64,000 bases of DNA. Source: Bacteroidales bacterium. GTDB taxonomy: Bacteria; Bacteroidota; Bacteroidia; Bacteroidales; JAADJA01. The notes below the pieces were generated by a model that worked only from the letters and a program-made list of their open reading frames with translations, was not told where the DNA came from and ran no database searches. Shown here piece by piece: positions 54,907 to 63,786 of the stretch. Every line of letters begins with the position of its first letter. Positions within the stretch are counted from its first letter, which is position 1. A program made the position numbers and the translations under genes. The stretch spans positions 1 through 64,000 of the forward strand of contig JAGQVE010000007.1 in the NCBI GenBank assembly GCA_020438105.1. The letters are read 5' to 3'.

Positions 54907-56250
54907 TTAGCGTTCTGATAATTTTTGAACGGTCTGCTTATAAATACTCAACCAGTTATCGTTCCACTCCCAGGTATTGAAACTGCTGTTGTGCCAAATA
55001 AGCACAAATTCTCCGCGGTACTTTTTAACCACATCAATGAAATGGTTCATATTTTCAAGGAAATCACCCGGATGATTATACTTTTTTCGCAATGCAACTT
55101 CCATCACAGTTACCGGTTTTTCCAATAGCTGCAGTTGTTTTCGTTTTACCAGGTCAAAAATGGGGAATGAAAAACAGGTCCCAGCCCTGAAACCAGCGTC
55201 AAATGCAAACCCCAGGGTACTGTCGTACTTCAATCCTTCTTTTTCCCAGTATCTGAATGTGTCAGGGATTTTCAATCGCAAATAATGCTGGCGCCCTCCT
55301 TTTATCTCACTGCAAATTTGTTTTATCCTATCAACCTCCTGCGAAAACTTTTTAAAATCATCATACGAATCATAGGAGGTATGAATTCCCACTTCATGGC
55401 CCCGCTTGACGATTTCATGGATTACATCATTTACCCTCGAATGGTGGATATTATAACGAACATCTGTTTCGCCAATCTCACCGGGAATAAAATAGAACCG
55501 GGATTTCAGATGATGCTCTTCAGAAAGTTGCATAAGTAATTGAAATGTATCGTAATTATCAGGCTTTTTCTGAAAGTGGATTTGCATGAAATCTTTGATT
55601 GTTGCAAAAAGTGACGTTAAACTTTTCCGCTGAATTAAATCACCTGCCATCGCCCTTAAAAACCGGCTGATTGTTGCATAACGCCACATTTCATCAATAT
55701 CATGGGTAATAATGGGTTCAAATACATGAGGCTTACGATTCCCCTCAAAACCCAGATAGCACAGCGCATTCCAAATGAATTCAACATATTCATTAACAAT
55801 GGGACGATGATAAAACCCAAATTTAACAGCGAGCGCTTCCTCATCAGGAAAACGATCATGCTTATCCTTTTTCACCGAAATCATTTCCTCCCATCGGGTT
55901 AGCATAAAAAAAGCAGATGAAACCAGATCAAAACCACAGGTTATATTTTTGTCTTTATTAAATTCATCCGAGCCATAAAGCGCAACCAGATCGGACTCAG
56001 GAGCAAATTCATTTTTAATTAAGTGAACCTCCTCAGGCAGGTTTTTCAACTGATACAGTGAATCAACATCTTTTGAAAATGTAAAAAAAAGATCAGGGAA
56101 AACCAATTTTCGGCCATTGTCCAAAATGATTGAAAAATTCGCTGATTCTGAAAGCCGAATTTGGAATTCCAATCCAAGATAATGGTTAAAAAGCACCCCA
56201 AGAATATATTTCTTTTCAGGTAAAAAATTATTTTGGATTTCAATGATCAT
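54907..56250 (-). CDS. Polysaccharide-deacetylase-family protein
   Basis: 447 aa. About 1-175 is an N-terminal domain with ITCGFDLVSSAFFMLTRWEE, found in large Bacteroidota deacetylase-like proteins. The NodB-like part (about 180-440) has THDIDEMWRYATI in the place of the usual TFDDG, a zinc-ligand-like GHEVGIHTSYDSYDD, and RLKIPDTFRYWEKEG. The metal Asp and His ligands seem kept but the canonical TFDDG is replaced, so substrate or activity may differ from classical CE4 enzymes. It overlaps the AAC(3)-like gene by 4 bp (ATGA). It likely removes acetyl or formyl groups from a glycan precursor. Confidence 0.78.
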   Translation of the reverse strand: MIIEIQNNFLPEKKYILGVLFNHYLGLEFQIRLSESANFSIILDNGRKLVFPDLFFTFSKDVDSLYQLKNLPEEVHLIKNEFAPESDLVALYGSDEFNKDKNITCGFDLVSSAFFMLTRWEEMISVKKDKHDRFPDEEALAVKFGFYHRPIVNEYVEFIWNALCYLGFEGNRKPHVFEPIITHDIDEMWRYATISRFLRAMAGDLIQRKSLTSLFATIKDFMQIHFQKKPDNYDTFQLLMQLSEEHHLKSRFYFIPGEIGETDVRYNIHHSRVNDVIHEIVKRGHEVGIHTSYDSYDDFKKFSQEVDRIKQICSEIKGGRQHYLRLKIPDTFRYWEKEGLKYDSTLGFAFDAGFRAGTCFSFPIFDLVKRKQLQLLEKPVTVMEVALRKKYNHPGDFLENMNHFIDVVKKYRGEFVLIWHNSSFNTWEWNDNWLSIYKQTVQKLSER

Positions 56251-57149
56251 GCGCGTTTCATCAATACCAGGTACAGGTTTTTAAATCGACTGAAGGAGAG
56301 GCTGCCAGCATTTTTCCGCAGCCAGGCCCAACCAAATGCAAGGTAGTTTTTTGATGAATGGTCCCAGCTGATCCGGCATGAATAGCAAGCAGGATCGTCG
56401 CAAAAGAAAAATCGTGGATCCTCTTTCAGTTTTTCTTTTTCAATAGCTAGTGTCCTTTTCATTGAAGTTAATACCGATTCGGCATCTCCTATTTTTCCTT
56501 CAGCCAGCATTCCACCCTTTTCGCGATACAGCGGATAAAATTTAGGAAAACCACGGCCACATCCGCCATTCCAATTCATTTTCGCCAGTTTTACCTCCCC
56601 ATCCATATTTCGGTATAATGCCCCGGTGTTCATTTCTTTTCTTTTAAACCCAAGTTGATCGATGGCTACATGGGTGGTTCCCACACCTACCACATCAGGA
56701 CCAATGGTTAGATTTTTTGCATCCATCATGGCCATTTCATCAAGCAGATCATATCCTCCCGAGCCCGGAACATGCCTTTCGCAGAGTTCCTTTGCCAGCC
56801 TGCCAATGGCCGCAAATTTTTGAATCGGGTGTTTACTGCGCTCCATACGGGGATGATTGATCATTGCATTTGCGAAAGCACCTGCATATGATCGGGTATG
56901 ATCATCGGCAATGATCTTTTTCTTTTCGTCAGAAAGCGGCAAAGGATATACGTTTACAAAGGCATCCGAAACGATGGTTCCATCATCACCCACCGATTCA
57001 AGAATGGCATCCAGCAATTCATTGGCACCACCATTCAGCTTTCCCACCGAACGCATGGATATTTTGAGGTGCAACAGATCTCCTTTTTTAACACCAATGG
57101 CTTTCAAGTCTTTAACCAGGGAATCTTTATTTATTTCGGCAACACTCAT
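56247..57149 (-). CDS. AAC(3)-family N-acetyltransferase-like protein
   Basis: 300 aa. The AAC(3) fold is recognised from KKGDLLHLKISMRSVGKLNG, SDAFVNVYP, HPIQKFAAIGRLAKELC and the VGVGTTHVAIDQLG loop with its conserved His. The C-terminal CDDPACYSC cluster (C-x4-C-x2-C) near residue 255 is not a usual AAC(3) feature and could be structural or metal-binding. Drug acetylation is possible for the family, but its 4-bp overlaps with both neighbours (CitE-like lyase upstream, deacetylase downstream) suggest acyl transfer to an amino sugar of the surface glycan. Resistance is not inferred. Confidence 0.75.
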   Translation of the reverse strand: MSVAEINKDSLVKDLKAIGVKKGDLLHLKISMRSVGKLNGGANELLDAILESVGDDGTIVSDAFVNVYPLPLSDEKKKIIADDHTRSYAGAFANAMINHPRMERSKHPIQKFAAIGRLAKELCERHVPGSGGYDLLDEMAMMDAKNLTIGPDVVGVGTTHVAIDQLGFKRKEMNTGALYRNMDGEVKLAKMNWNGGCGRGFPKFYPLYREKGGMLAEGKIGDAESVLTSMKRTLAIEKEKLKEDPRFFFCDDPACYSCRISWDHSSKNYLAFGWAWLRKNAGSLSFSRFKNLYLVLMKRA

Positions 57150-58060
57150 TTGCTTTTTACAAAATCGAGATAGGTATTTATATTATTGCTTCGCTCAAAT
57201 AGCTTTCGGGCGGCCTTGAGTGTGGGTGGTGAAACAAATATTCCATCATGAATAATAATTCCACGATCGTTTTTCGCAGCCTCATCGGCAAGCCGGATTA
57301 TTTCTGCTGCTTTTGTTACCTCGGCTTCATCGGGTGTGTAACGGCTATGGATAATTTCAAGTTCGCGTGGCGACATCACCAACATACCTTCATATCCCAT
57401 ATCCCGTGCCTGTTCGATGTGTGATTTTAATCCTTCAAAATCCCCAACCTGAACATAAGGAGAGTCGATTGCCATGATATTATTGGCTTTAGCGGCTATT
57501 GCCACCATATGTCTCGGTGTTTCCATTCCACGTGCCTCTTTGCCATGCCGGCCCTCCTGCTCAGCCAGGAAATCTTCGCTACCAAAAAGCAAACCTACCA
57601 AACGCCTTGAAGCCGTTGCTATCTCCCGAAGATTAAGAATTCCCCGGGGTGTTTCAATCAAAGCAATTACATCAAAATAATATGCCGGCAGGCCAAGTTG
57701 TTTTTCTTTTAGAGATAATTGTGCATCAAATGCGATCAGGTCCTCACGGGTATTGGTCATGGGGTAAACAAATCCATTCAGATTTGGGCAGGCAGTAGCA
57801 TCTATATCCATCATGGTCAAACCTGTTTCAAGAGGATTAATCCTAACATAAACCGGACGGTTGTCGGGTAGCGGATTGCTCAAATACTCCCTTAAAATTT
57901 CACGTGCATCTTTCTTCCATTTTTCAGGTACCGCATCTTCCAGGTCGTAAACTATTGCATCAGCAGCCGTTTGGAATGATTTATCAAGATATTTCCTGTT
58001 ATGACCGGCAGTAAATAACAGGCTTCGGTGAATTAGTTTACCGTCATATTTTTTCTTCAT
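57146..58060 (-). CDS. CitE-like CoA-ester lyase (HpcH/HpaI family)
   Basis: 304 aa. Typical CitE-fold motifs are HRSLLFTAGHNRKYLDK, VYDLEDAVPEKWK (metal Asp/Glu), YVRINPLETG, ALIETPRGILNLREI and LLFGSEDFLAEQEGR. In known pairs such enzymes cleave or form (S)-citramalyl-, malyl- or HMG-CoA. The gene lies 11 bp downstream of the MaoC gene and overlaps the AAC(3)-like gene by 4 bp. With the MaoC hydratase it resembles the itaconyl/mesaconyl-CoA hydratase and citramalyl-CoA lyase couple. Substrate is inferred from that pairing, not from sequence alone. Confidence 0.82.
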   Translation of the reverse strand: MKKKYDGKLIHRSLLFTAGHNRKYLDKSFQTAADAIVYDLEDAVPEKWKKDAREILREYLSNPLPDNRPVYVRINPLETGLTMMDIDATACPNLNGFVYPMTNTREDLIAFDAQLSLKEKQLGLPAYYFDVIALIETPRGILNLREIATASRRLVGLLFGSEDFLAEQEGRHGKEARGMETPRHMVAIAAKANNIMAIDSPYVQVGDFEGLKSHIEQARDMGYEGMLVMSPRELEIIHSRYTPDEAEVTKAAEIIRLADEAAKNDRGIIIHDGIFVSPPTLKAARKLFERSNNINTYLDFVKSK

Positions 58061-58071
58061 TTGAAATCAGT

Positions 58072-58542
58072 TTAAACATTTAAAACCGGAACCAGTACAT
58101 CCCTCGAAAATGAAAGTACTTCCTCATCATTTTGATTATAGGCAATCGTTTTTACCGATACTATTCCCCTGTCAGGTTTTGATAAGGACCGGCGAATATC
58201 CAATACTTCCGTTTTTGCATGCAGGGTGTCTCCGATAAAAACCGGACCGCAATGGACTATTTCGCGATAGCCCAGATTCGCAATCGCTTTTCCGCTTACA
58301 TCGGCTACCGTTATCCCCACCACCAACGAAAAAACCAGGGTGCCTACCACCAGTACTTTCCCGTGCTGATGTTCTTTTACATATTCCTGATCAAGATGCA
58401 CAGGGTGGTGATTCATGGTAAGTAGTGAAAACAAATTATTGTCGGATTCGGTAATGGTTTTACGCAGGTCATGCGCATAAACATCCCCTAATGTAAATTC
58501 TTCAAAATATCTTCCGTACTGAACTGCTTTATTAATACTCAT
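58072..58542 (-). CDS. MaoC-family hydratase
   Basis: 156 aa single hot-dog domain. The conserved R-hydratase dyad is in SDNNLFSLLTMNHHPVHLD (Asp and His), the sequence style found in itaconyl/mesaconyl-CoA hydratase rather than fatty-acyl enzymes. VLVVGTLVFSLVVGITV and HCGPVFIGDTLHAKTEVL are further MaoC features. It should hydrate an enoyl-CoA of a C4-C5 dicarboxylate. It overlaps the flippase gene by 4 bp and precedes the CitE-like gene by 11 bp. No CoA-transferase or ligase for such acids is in the window. Confidence 0.8.
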   Translation of the reverse strand: MSINKAVQYGRYFEEFTLGDVYAHDLRKTITESDNNLFSLLTMNHHPVHLDQEYVKEHQHGKVLVVGTLVFSLVVGITVADVSGKAIANLGYREIVHCGPVFIGDTLHAKTEVLDIRRSLSKPDRGIVSVKTIAYNQNDEEVLSFSRDVLVPVLNV

Positions 58543-59837
58543 GATGACTTTCCTTTAACTGTTTTGAACAAAATTAATAGAAAAAACAAATAATAAACCG
58601 ATAGTACTACCACATAAACAAGCAAAAAAGTCTCAAATAGCAACGTAAATTTCCAGGCAAATAAAAACACAAGCAATGTAACTATTAACATCCCAACCTG
58701 CAAAAAGAGAGATAAATGTTGTTTTTCAAAAATACTGAGACTTACTGATACCGGGCTCACCACAAACCGGATAAAAAGCAGTGGGATCAGGTATCGCGAA
58801 TAGGTGCCGGCAACGCGCCATTCGGGACCGAAGACAAATGCAAAAACAGGTTCAGCAAATATAAAAATTAGTGAAAAAACAGGGAGCCCAATTAAAATAA
58901 GCTTTTTCAAAACAGAACGAAAAACTATGACAGCCTTGCCTGAGCGCTCCTTTTCATTGGCCGCTTCCTGCATATATAATTGGCCCACACTGGTACCAAT
59001 AAACGAACTCGGAAAACCGAGCATCCGCATTCCAAGGGAATAAAAGCCCAGGGTAGTAACATTAAATACCAGTGATATCAATATATTCACAAGGTCAGTG
59101 GCCATTTTATTTGCTAAGGTGGCCGGGAAAGTATATATCGGGAATCTTTTATATCGCTGTGCCACCCGCTTCAATTCGGATTTACGAAATGTGACGTTCA
59201 TATTTCGTTTTCGAATGAAATTTTTGAGCAGCCGAATATTGCCAAAAACGTTTGCGACAGAATATCCAAGAATCAATCCTCCGTAAGCCATTTTCCCCCA
59301 GCCGGCTACTAACTGAACCAGCACCATAGCAATGGATTTGGCCACTTTTGAATAAGCAATATCCTTATACTTTTTTAGCCGGGTGTTGTAGTAATTGAGC
59401 ATTCCATATAACCCTACCAGAAATACAACCGGTGGAACCAGATATAACCAACCTGAAAGCCGCTGATCTCCCAAAATGAGTAAAATCGTATCTTGAAAAA
59501 AGAAAATAATAATCAATAAAAACAAGCTAAAAGCAAGGGATATTAATATTCCCAACAAAACTATGATTTCCGCATCCATTTCTTTTTCAGGTAATAACAC
59601 AGCCAGTTCATATTTCAGGTTTGCAACAATTCCTAAAATTACTGCCATCGACATAAAAATGGAAAGAATACCAAAATCCTCAGGGGAATAAATACGTGTT
59701 AAAATTGGTGAAACCACCACTGGCAATGCCTGAGCAAGTGTTGTTCCCGAAATCAGTGTCACCAGGTTTTTTGTAAAAGCCGAACGATCCCTTAAATTAA
59801 AAAGACTTTTCAATCGTTTTGAATTATTTGAAGGCAA
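58539..59837 (-). CDS. Wzx-type oligosaccharide flippase
   Basis: 432 aa, about twelve membrane segments, from the TTG at 59837. An in-frame TTG at 59813 would lose eight residues and fits better if the promoter at 59835-59862 is real. N-terminal SGTTLAQALPVVVSPILTRIYSPEDFGI is the polysaccharide-biosynthesis/MATE-like signature, with RNMNVTFRKSELKRVAQRYKRFP at the cytoplasmic middle loop. It flips lipid-linked glycan units across the inner membrane. It is the first gene of a tight minus-strand series with MaoC, CitE, AAC(3)-like and deacetylase genes. A wzy polymerase is not seen. Confidence 0.85.
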   Translation of the reverse strand: MPSNNSKRLKSLFNLRDRSAFTKNLVTLISGTTLAQALPVVVSPILTRIYSPEDFGILSIFMSMAVILGIVANLKYELAVLLPEKEMDAEIIVLLGILISLAFSLFLLIIIFFFQDTILLILGDQRLSGWLYLVPPVVFLVGLYGMLNYYNTRLKKYKDIAYSKVAKSIAMVLVQLVAGWGKMAYGGLILGYSVANVFGNIRLLKNFIRKRNMNVTFRKSELKRVAQRYKRFPIYTFPATLANKMATDLVNILISLVFNVTTLGFYSLGMRMLGFPSSFIGTSVGQLYMQEAANEKERSGKAVIVFRSVLKKLILIGLPVFSLIFIFAEPVFAFVFGPEWRVAGTYSRYLIPLLFIRFVVSPVSVSLSIFEKQHLSLFLQVGMLIVTLLVFLFAWKFTLLFETFLLVYVVVLSVYYLFFLLILFKTVKGKSS

Positions 59838-59862
59838 AAGTAATGATTACAATTCAAAGCAA
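59835..59862 (-). promoter_or_regulatory. Possible promoter of the flippase operon
   Basis: On the minus strand TTG (complement of 59860-59862) and TACTTTTG (complement of 59835-59842) are 17 bp apart. The -7 element overlaps the first candidate start codon (59837), which would favour the TTG at 59813. Confidence 0.4.
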
Positions 59863-59884
59863 TTTGCAATGATAAAATTAAAAA

Positions 59885-59911
59885 GCCGGTAAATATTTTA
59901 CATTTACCGGC
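59885..59911 (-). terminator. Terminator downstream of the DUF2202 gene
   Basis: GCCGGTAAAT (59885-59894), 7-nt loop, ATTTACCGGC (59902-59911): a perfect 10-bp stem. Read on the minus strand it is followed by a T-rich run (complement of about 59872-59884), about 55 bp after the DUF2202 stop and upstream of the flippase operon. Confidence 0.75.
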
Positions 59912-59964
59912 CATCGAAACAACCTAAATTTATAATAGTTCTAATAACCTCTTTTTGGTCCCGA

Positions 59965-60690
59965 TTATTCAGCATAACTTGTTGGGAAACCAACGGCGGT
60001 CATGCATTCTGAAAACGTTCCGTTTAGAATTTCATCAAATTCTTCCTGCGAAATGTATTGTGGAGTATATTGAGCATTGTGAAAATTCAAATGATTGGTA
60101 AAGGCTTTCAGGTGATTGGTTGACCCACAACGAAGATGCCCGAAGATCAATTGAATTGCTTCATTTTCTGTTTCCCCGATGTGTTGATTAAGGTCTGAAA
60201 TATCGAGGTCCTCAATGGTAGCACCTACCGTGAGGGCATCAACCAGTGAAGCGCTGCCCTGTTCAACAAGCGCGTTATAGAGCGCTTCCAGATCAGGATT
60301 TGAGAACTCACCAATACCTGGTAATGCAGGATCCGGAATATTATAATAATTCAGCAAATACAATACTCGGTCCATATGAATTTGCTCACTTTTGCTGATA
60401 TTATTGAAAACCGGTACATTGAACTGGCCATATAATGTTACATATACATCATGTGCAAGTTTCTCCTCTTCACGCATGAATTGGAGCATTTCTATTTCAA
60501 AGGGATAAATTGTATCTGCAGGGTTACAAATGCAATCCTGTAAAAAAGATTCATCTTCAATAGCTACCTGGCTTGATTTAAGATAGGAAGTTTGGTCGTC
60601 GGTAGTACTTTTGGAGCAACTGCTGAAAAGTAAAGAAGTGCCGATCATCACAAGTGCAAACGCCAATAAAACTTTTTTAACTCTTTTCAT
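59965..60690 (-). CDS. DUF2202 ferritin-like lipoprotein
   Basis: 241 aa. The lipobox is LLFSSC with C25. A four-helix ferritin-like domain (about 65-235) has REEEKLAHDVY, SEQIHMDRVL, ETENEAIQLIF and STNHLKAFTNHL, where Glu and His residues could bind two metals. DUF2202 has no assigned function; a periplasmic metal or oxidant role is suggested by the fold. A terminator lies about 55 bp after its stop and 217 bp separate it from the membrane-protein gene upstream, so it looks monocistronic. Confidence 0.82.
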   Translation of the reverse strand: MKRVKKVLLAFALVMIGTSLLFSSCSKSTTDDQTSYLKSSQVAIEDESFLQDCICNPADTIYPFEIEMLQFMREEEKLAHDVYVTLYGQFNVPVFNNISKSEQIHMDRVLYLLNYYNIPDPALPGIGEFSNPDLEALYNALVEQGSASLVDALTVGATIEDLDISDLNQHIGETENEAIQLIFGHLRCGSTNHLKAFTNHLNFHNAQYTPQYISQEEFDEILNGTFSECMTAVGFPTSYAE

Positions 60691-60907
60691 TTTCTGAGAT
60701 TTTTAATATGAGAATTTATGTTAATTATCTGAATGTTTTCTGCATTCAAAAACTGTTACGCGGACGGTTCTGCTTTCTTTCACTTTCAATGATTTTTTTT
60801 TCAGAAATAAGCAAAACAAGTTAAAAACATCCTATAAGTCGCTGATAAAAAACACGATAAAAGAATACTAAAGAGGGAAGTAGAAATGATATTAGTAGAC
60901 TAATATC

Positions 60908-61642
60908 CTAATCTTTATTTTTTTTGTTTCCGTTCCTGCCGTTATAAAAGCGTTGGTTACCGCCCCAGGGTTTTAATTCACTGGCCTTAAACTCTGTTTT
61001 AGATATCATCTGCCCAAACAATTTAATCTCACTACCCTCTTCCATGTCAAGCACTGCAGGTATTTTTGCATCCTTAAAATCAATTACCCATCGTTTGTTT
61101 GAAAAGTCGCGAAGAATTAAACTATTATCAGTAATACTTTCAATGGTTCCGGATAAATAGCCCTTTTCGGGCATCGACCACATATTCACTTTTTTCTCCC
61201 GAACACTTTCGTAGGATGAAACATTTACATCAAATACATGCTCAAACCATTGAGCACCACCGGAAATAAAAAACAATACCCCAAACAAAATGCTAAATGA
61301 AGTATTATATGCAAGCAACCTGGCAGGTGATAATTTATAACCTTTCCTTGAGTTTTTAATACTCACCATGCCAAGAACGAGAAAAATAATAAGGAGTATG
61401 ATCCAAATAAACGGAAGCAATCCCAACAGGAATTCAACGGTGGAGTGTGTCATGTGCGTGATCAGGTCGAAACCCAATTGTTGAATGGAGAACAAGATAA
61501 TGGAGAAAGCCAGTCCGCCAATACCAATGGAAATTATGATGGCTAAACCGATAAGAAACCTATTAAGTGTGAAACGCCATTTGGGAATCGGTTTTATGTT
61601 TTGCTCTTTCATCGTATTGAGTAATTTTTCTGCGTTTTTCAT
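60908..61642 (-). CDS. Membrane protein partner of the ECF sigma factor
   Basis: 244 aa with three hydrophobic segments (about 28-50, 72-92, 112-130) and a soluble C-terminal region from about 150 (small beta-domain: SGTIESITDNSLILRDFSNKR, an OB-fold-like stretch), ending in a basic/Asn-rich tail. No zinc-binding anti-sigma (HxxxCxxC) motif is present. It begins 10 bp after the sigma factor stop, the usual place for an anti-sigma factor, and the N-terminal 30 residues (MKNAEKLLNTMKEQN) could be the cytoplasmic part. I do not recognise a named family; anti-sigma function is inferred from position. Confidence 0.6.
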   Translation of the reverse strand: MKNAEKLLNTMKEQNIKPIPKWRFTLNRFLIGLAIIISIGIGGLAFSIILFSIQQLGFDLITHMTHSTVEFLLGLLPFIWIILLIIFLVLGMVSIKNSRKGYKLSPARLLAYNTSFSILFGVLFFISGGAQWFEHVFDVNVSSYESVREKKVNMWSMPEKGYLSGTIESITDNSLILRDFSNKRWVIDFKDAKIPAVLDMEEGSEIKLFGQMISKTEFKASELKPWGGNQRFYNGRNGNKKNKD

Positions 61643-61652
61643 GATATTAAAT

Positions 61653-62240
61653 TTAGCCGATGAATGATATATTTTGTTTGTCTGCCAGTTTTATAAAAAC
61701 TTTTTTTGCCCGGTTGATGCGGATTGCCACAGTTCCTTCGGGAATTTTGAGTACATCTGAAATTTCATCGTAGCTCATTTTTTCCAGAAACTTTAATATT
61801 AAAACCTCCCGGTATTTCAGTTCTAACTGATCAAGTACCTGGTGCGTGAGAAAGTATTTTTCTTCCGGATCAATTTCGTCGGGTTGCTCCTCAGCCAAAT
61901 TGATAAGATTTGAATTGTCAATCTCCACCACATTAGATTTTCCGTAGGATCTTTTTTTCCTGCAAAAAGAAATGGTTTCATTATGTACAATCCGGTACAG
62001 CCAGCTGCTCAGTTTTAATCCATCATCATAATTATTCAGATTTTTCCAGATTTTAATAAATGCATCCTGCAAAATATCATTTGCTTCTTCCCTGCTGCAA
62101 ACCGAAATCTTTTGAATATAACGCTGAAAACGCGGCTCATATCTATCATAAAGACATGCGAAGTATTCGACCTGTTCAAGCGACTTTGAAATGATCTCTT
62201 TATCGGTCAGCGATTCACATATGCCTTTACTAACTGCCAT
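61653..62240 (-). CDS. ECF-type RNA polymerase sigma factor
   Basis: 195 aa. Region 2 is about 30-100 with EEANDILQDAFIKIWKN and SWLYRIVHNETISFCRKK, and region 4 is about 130-185 with LELKYREVLILKFLEKMSYDEISDVLKIPEGTVAIRINRAKK, a full sigma-70 helix-turn-helix. It directs RNA polymerase to stress or envelope promoters. The membrane protein gene 10 bp downstream is the likely regulator. Its target promoters could not be identified in the window. Confidence 0.93.
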   Translation of the reverse strand: MAVSKGICESLTDKEIISKSLEQVEYFACLYDRYEPRFQRYIQKISVCSREEANDILQDAFIKIWKNLNNYDDGLKLSSWLYRIVHNETISFCRKKRSYGKSNVVEIDNSNLINLAEEQPDEIDPEEKYFLTHQVLDQLELKYREVLILKFLEKMSYDEISDVLKIPEGTVAIRINRAKKVFIKLADKQNISFIG

Positions 62241-62386
62241 TGGTAATTATGCTGTGGATTGGCTGGGCTAAAATTAAAAATTTAAGTTTAATTAATTGGG
62301 TCAGCAAATATTTCTTTCGTTTTTTCATGAATTAATTCAAAATCCAACTGAGTTATTCTCATATTTAATATTTTTACGCTAAAAAA

Positions 62387-63745
62387 ATGCGTACCTCCCT
62401 TTTGCTTGTATTACTGGCATTTTTCAATCTAACATCAATCTCACAAAACCCGGATGAAACGGTTGTCCGCCAAATCTTTGATAATGCACTTCTGAACCAG
62501 GATGCATATAATAATCTTACCTACCTCTGCAAGGAAACACCCGGAAGATTGCTGGGGACCGAGGCCTCAATGCAAGCCATACAATATTTCGAAGATTACT
62601 TTCACAAGCTTGGTGCAGATACCGTATTCAGGCAGGAATTTAAAACCAAAGCCTGGAAACATATTTCCACCACGGTTTCTATCGTTGATGGGGAAAAAGA
62701 AATTCCATTGAGGGCAGTGGCATTGGGCCCTTCACCTTCAACTCCTGAGTTTGGTATAGCGGCAGAAATATTGGAGGTAATGGGTTTGGATCAACTGAAA
62801 GCAATTGACCCTGAATTAGTAAAAGGTAAAATTGTGTTTTTCAATCGACCGGTGGATCTAACAAATATAAATACCTTCCGGGCCTATGGAGGAGCCGTTG
62901 GTCAACGGGCACGTGGACCAGCCCTTGCCGCCAGCCTGGGAGCGGCGGGTGTTTTGGTGCGGTCAGTAACAACAAAATTTGACACCGTGCCTCATTCCGG
63001 CTCAACCCGATTCGATAGTTTGCGCGTTCCTTGTGCAGCCATTAGTTTTGTGGATGCCGATCTGCTTACTCAAAAATTGAGTCTGGATAAAAATCTGAAA
63101 GTGCGCATGAATATTCAGGCCGAAGATCTTGAAGAAATTACCTCCTGCAACCTCATCGCCGACTTACGGGGTAATGTTTATCCTGATGAATACATAGTAG
63201 TTGGTGGCCATATTGATGCCTGGTACAATACACCCGGAGCACATGATGACGGTGCAGGATGTGCACAATCAGCAGATGTGATGCGGATTTTTAAGGAACT
63301 TGCAATCAGTAATAAGAGAACAATAAGGGTAGTGCTTTTCATGGATGAAGAGTTGTTTCAATCGGGGAGCCGGGCATTTGCGCAATATTGTGCAGACAAT
63401 AACATAAGCAATTTTCTCGCTATGGAAACCGATGCAGGCGGTTTTACACCCGTCGGTTTTATGGTGGATGCCGATGACCCAATTGTTGAAAATTTTGCAG
63501 CCTACCAGGAATTGCTTGAGCCCTACGGAATTTACTACATCCAAAAAGGGGGCAGTGGCGTTGACATTGATCCCCTGAAGAAACAGGGTGTTCCACTGAT
63601 CGGCTACCGTACCGATTCGCAACGTTATATGGACATACATCACTCGGCCTCGGATACGATGGATAAAATTAATATTCGGGAGCTTCAGCTGGGTTCAGGC
63701 TGTATGGCTGCACTTATTTATTTGATTGATAATTACGGTTATTAA
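62387..63745 (+). CDS. M28-family metallopeptidase (carboxypeptidase Q-like)
   Basis: 452 aa. The signal peptide is about 1-20 (MRTSLLLVLLAFFNLTSISQ). A protease-associated-like insert spans about 120-235. The two-zinc site has VVGGHIDAWYN (His, Asp), GAHDDGAGC (Asp), DEELFQSGS (Glu), METDAGGF (Asp) and DIHHSASDT (His), with Glu as general base. It should remove amino acids or dipeptides in the periplasm. It is the best-preserved peptidase candidate after the M23 and S8 proteins. The cut ORF begins 41 bp downstream. Confidence 0.85.
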   Translation: MRTSLLLVLLAFFNLTSISQNPDETVVRQIFDNALLNQDAYNNLTYLCKETPGRLLGTEASMQAIQYFEDYFHKLGADTVFRQEFKTKAWKHISTTVSIVDGEKEIPLRAVALGPSPSTPEFGIAAEILEVMGLDQLKAIDPELVKGKIVFFNRPVDLTNINTFRAYGGAVGQRARGPALAASLGAAGVLVRSVTTKFDTVPHSGSTRFDSLRVPCAAISFVDADLLTQKLSLDKNLKVRMNIQAEDLEEITSCNLIADLRGNVYPDEYIVVGGHIDAWYNTPGAHDDGAGCAQSADVMRIFKELAISNKRTIRVVLFMDEELFQSGSRAFAQYCADNNISNFLAMETDAGGFTPVGFMVDADDPIVENFAAYQELLEPYGIYYIQKGGSGVDIDPLKKQGVPLIGYRTDSQRYMDIHHSASDTMDKINIRELQLGSGCMAALIYLIDNYGY

Positions 63746-63786
63746 AATACAAAAAGGTTTTTTAAAAGACATTTAATTCAAGTCAT

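Noticed and set aside
56247..57149. Aminoglycoside-resistance gene
   Set aside because: AAC(3)-fold proteins occur in many roles; operon context with glycan genes and absence of mobile elements argue against a resistance function.
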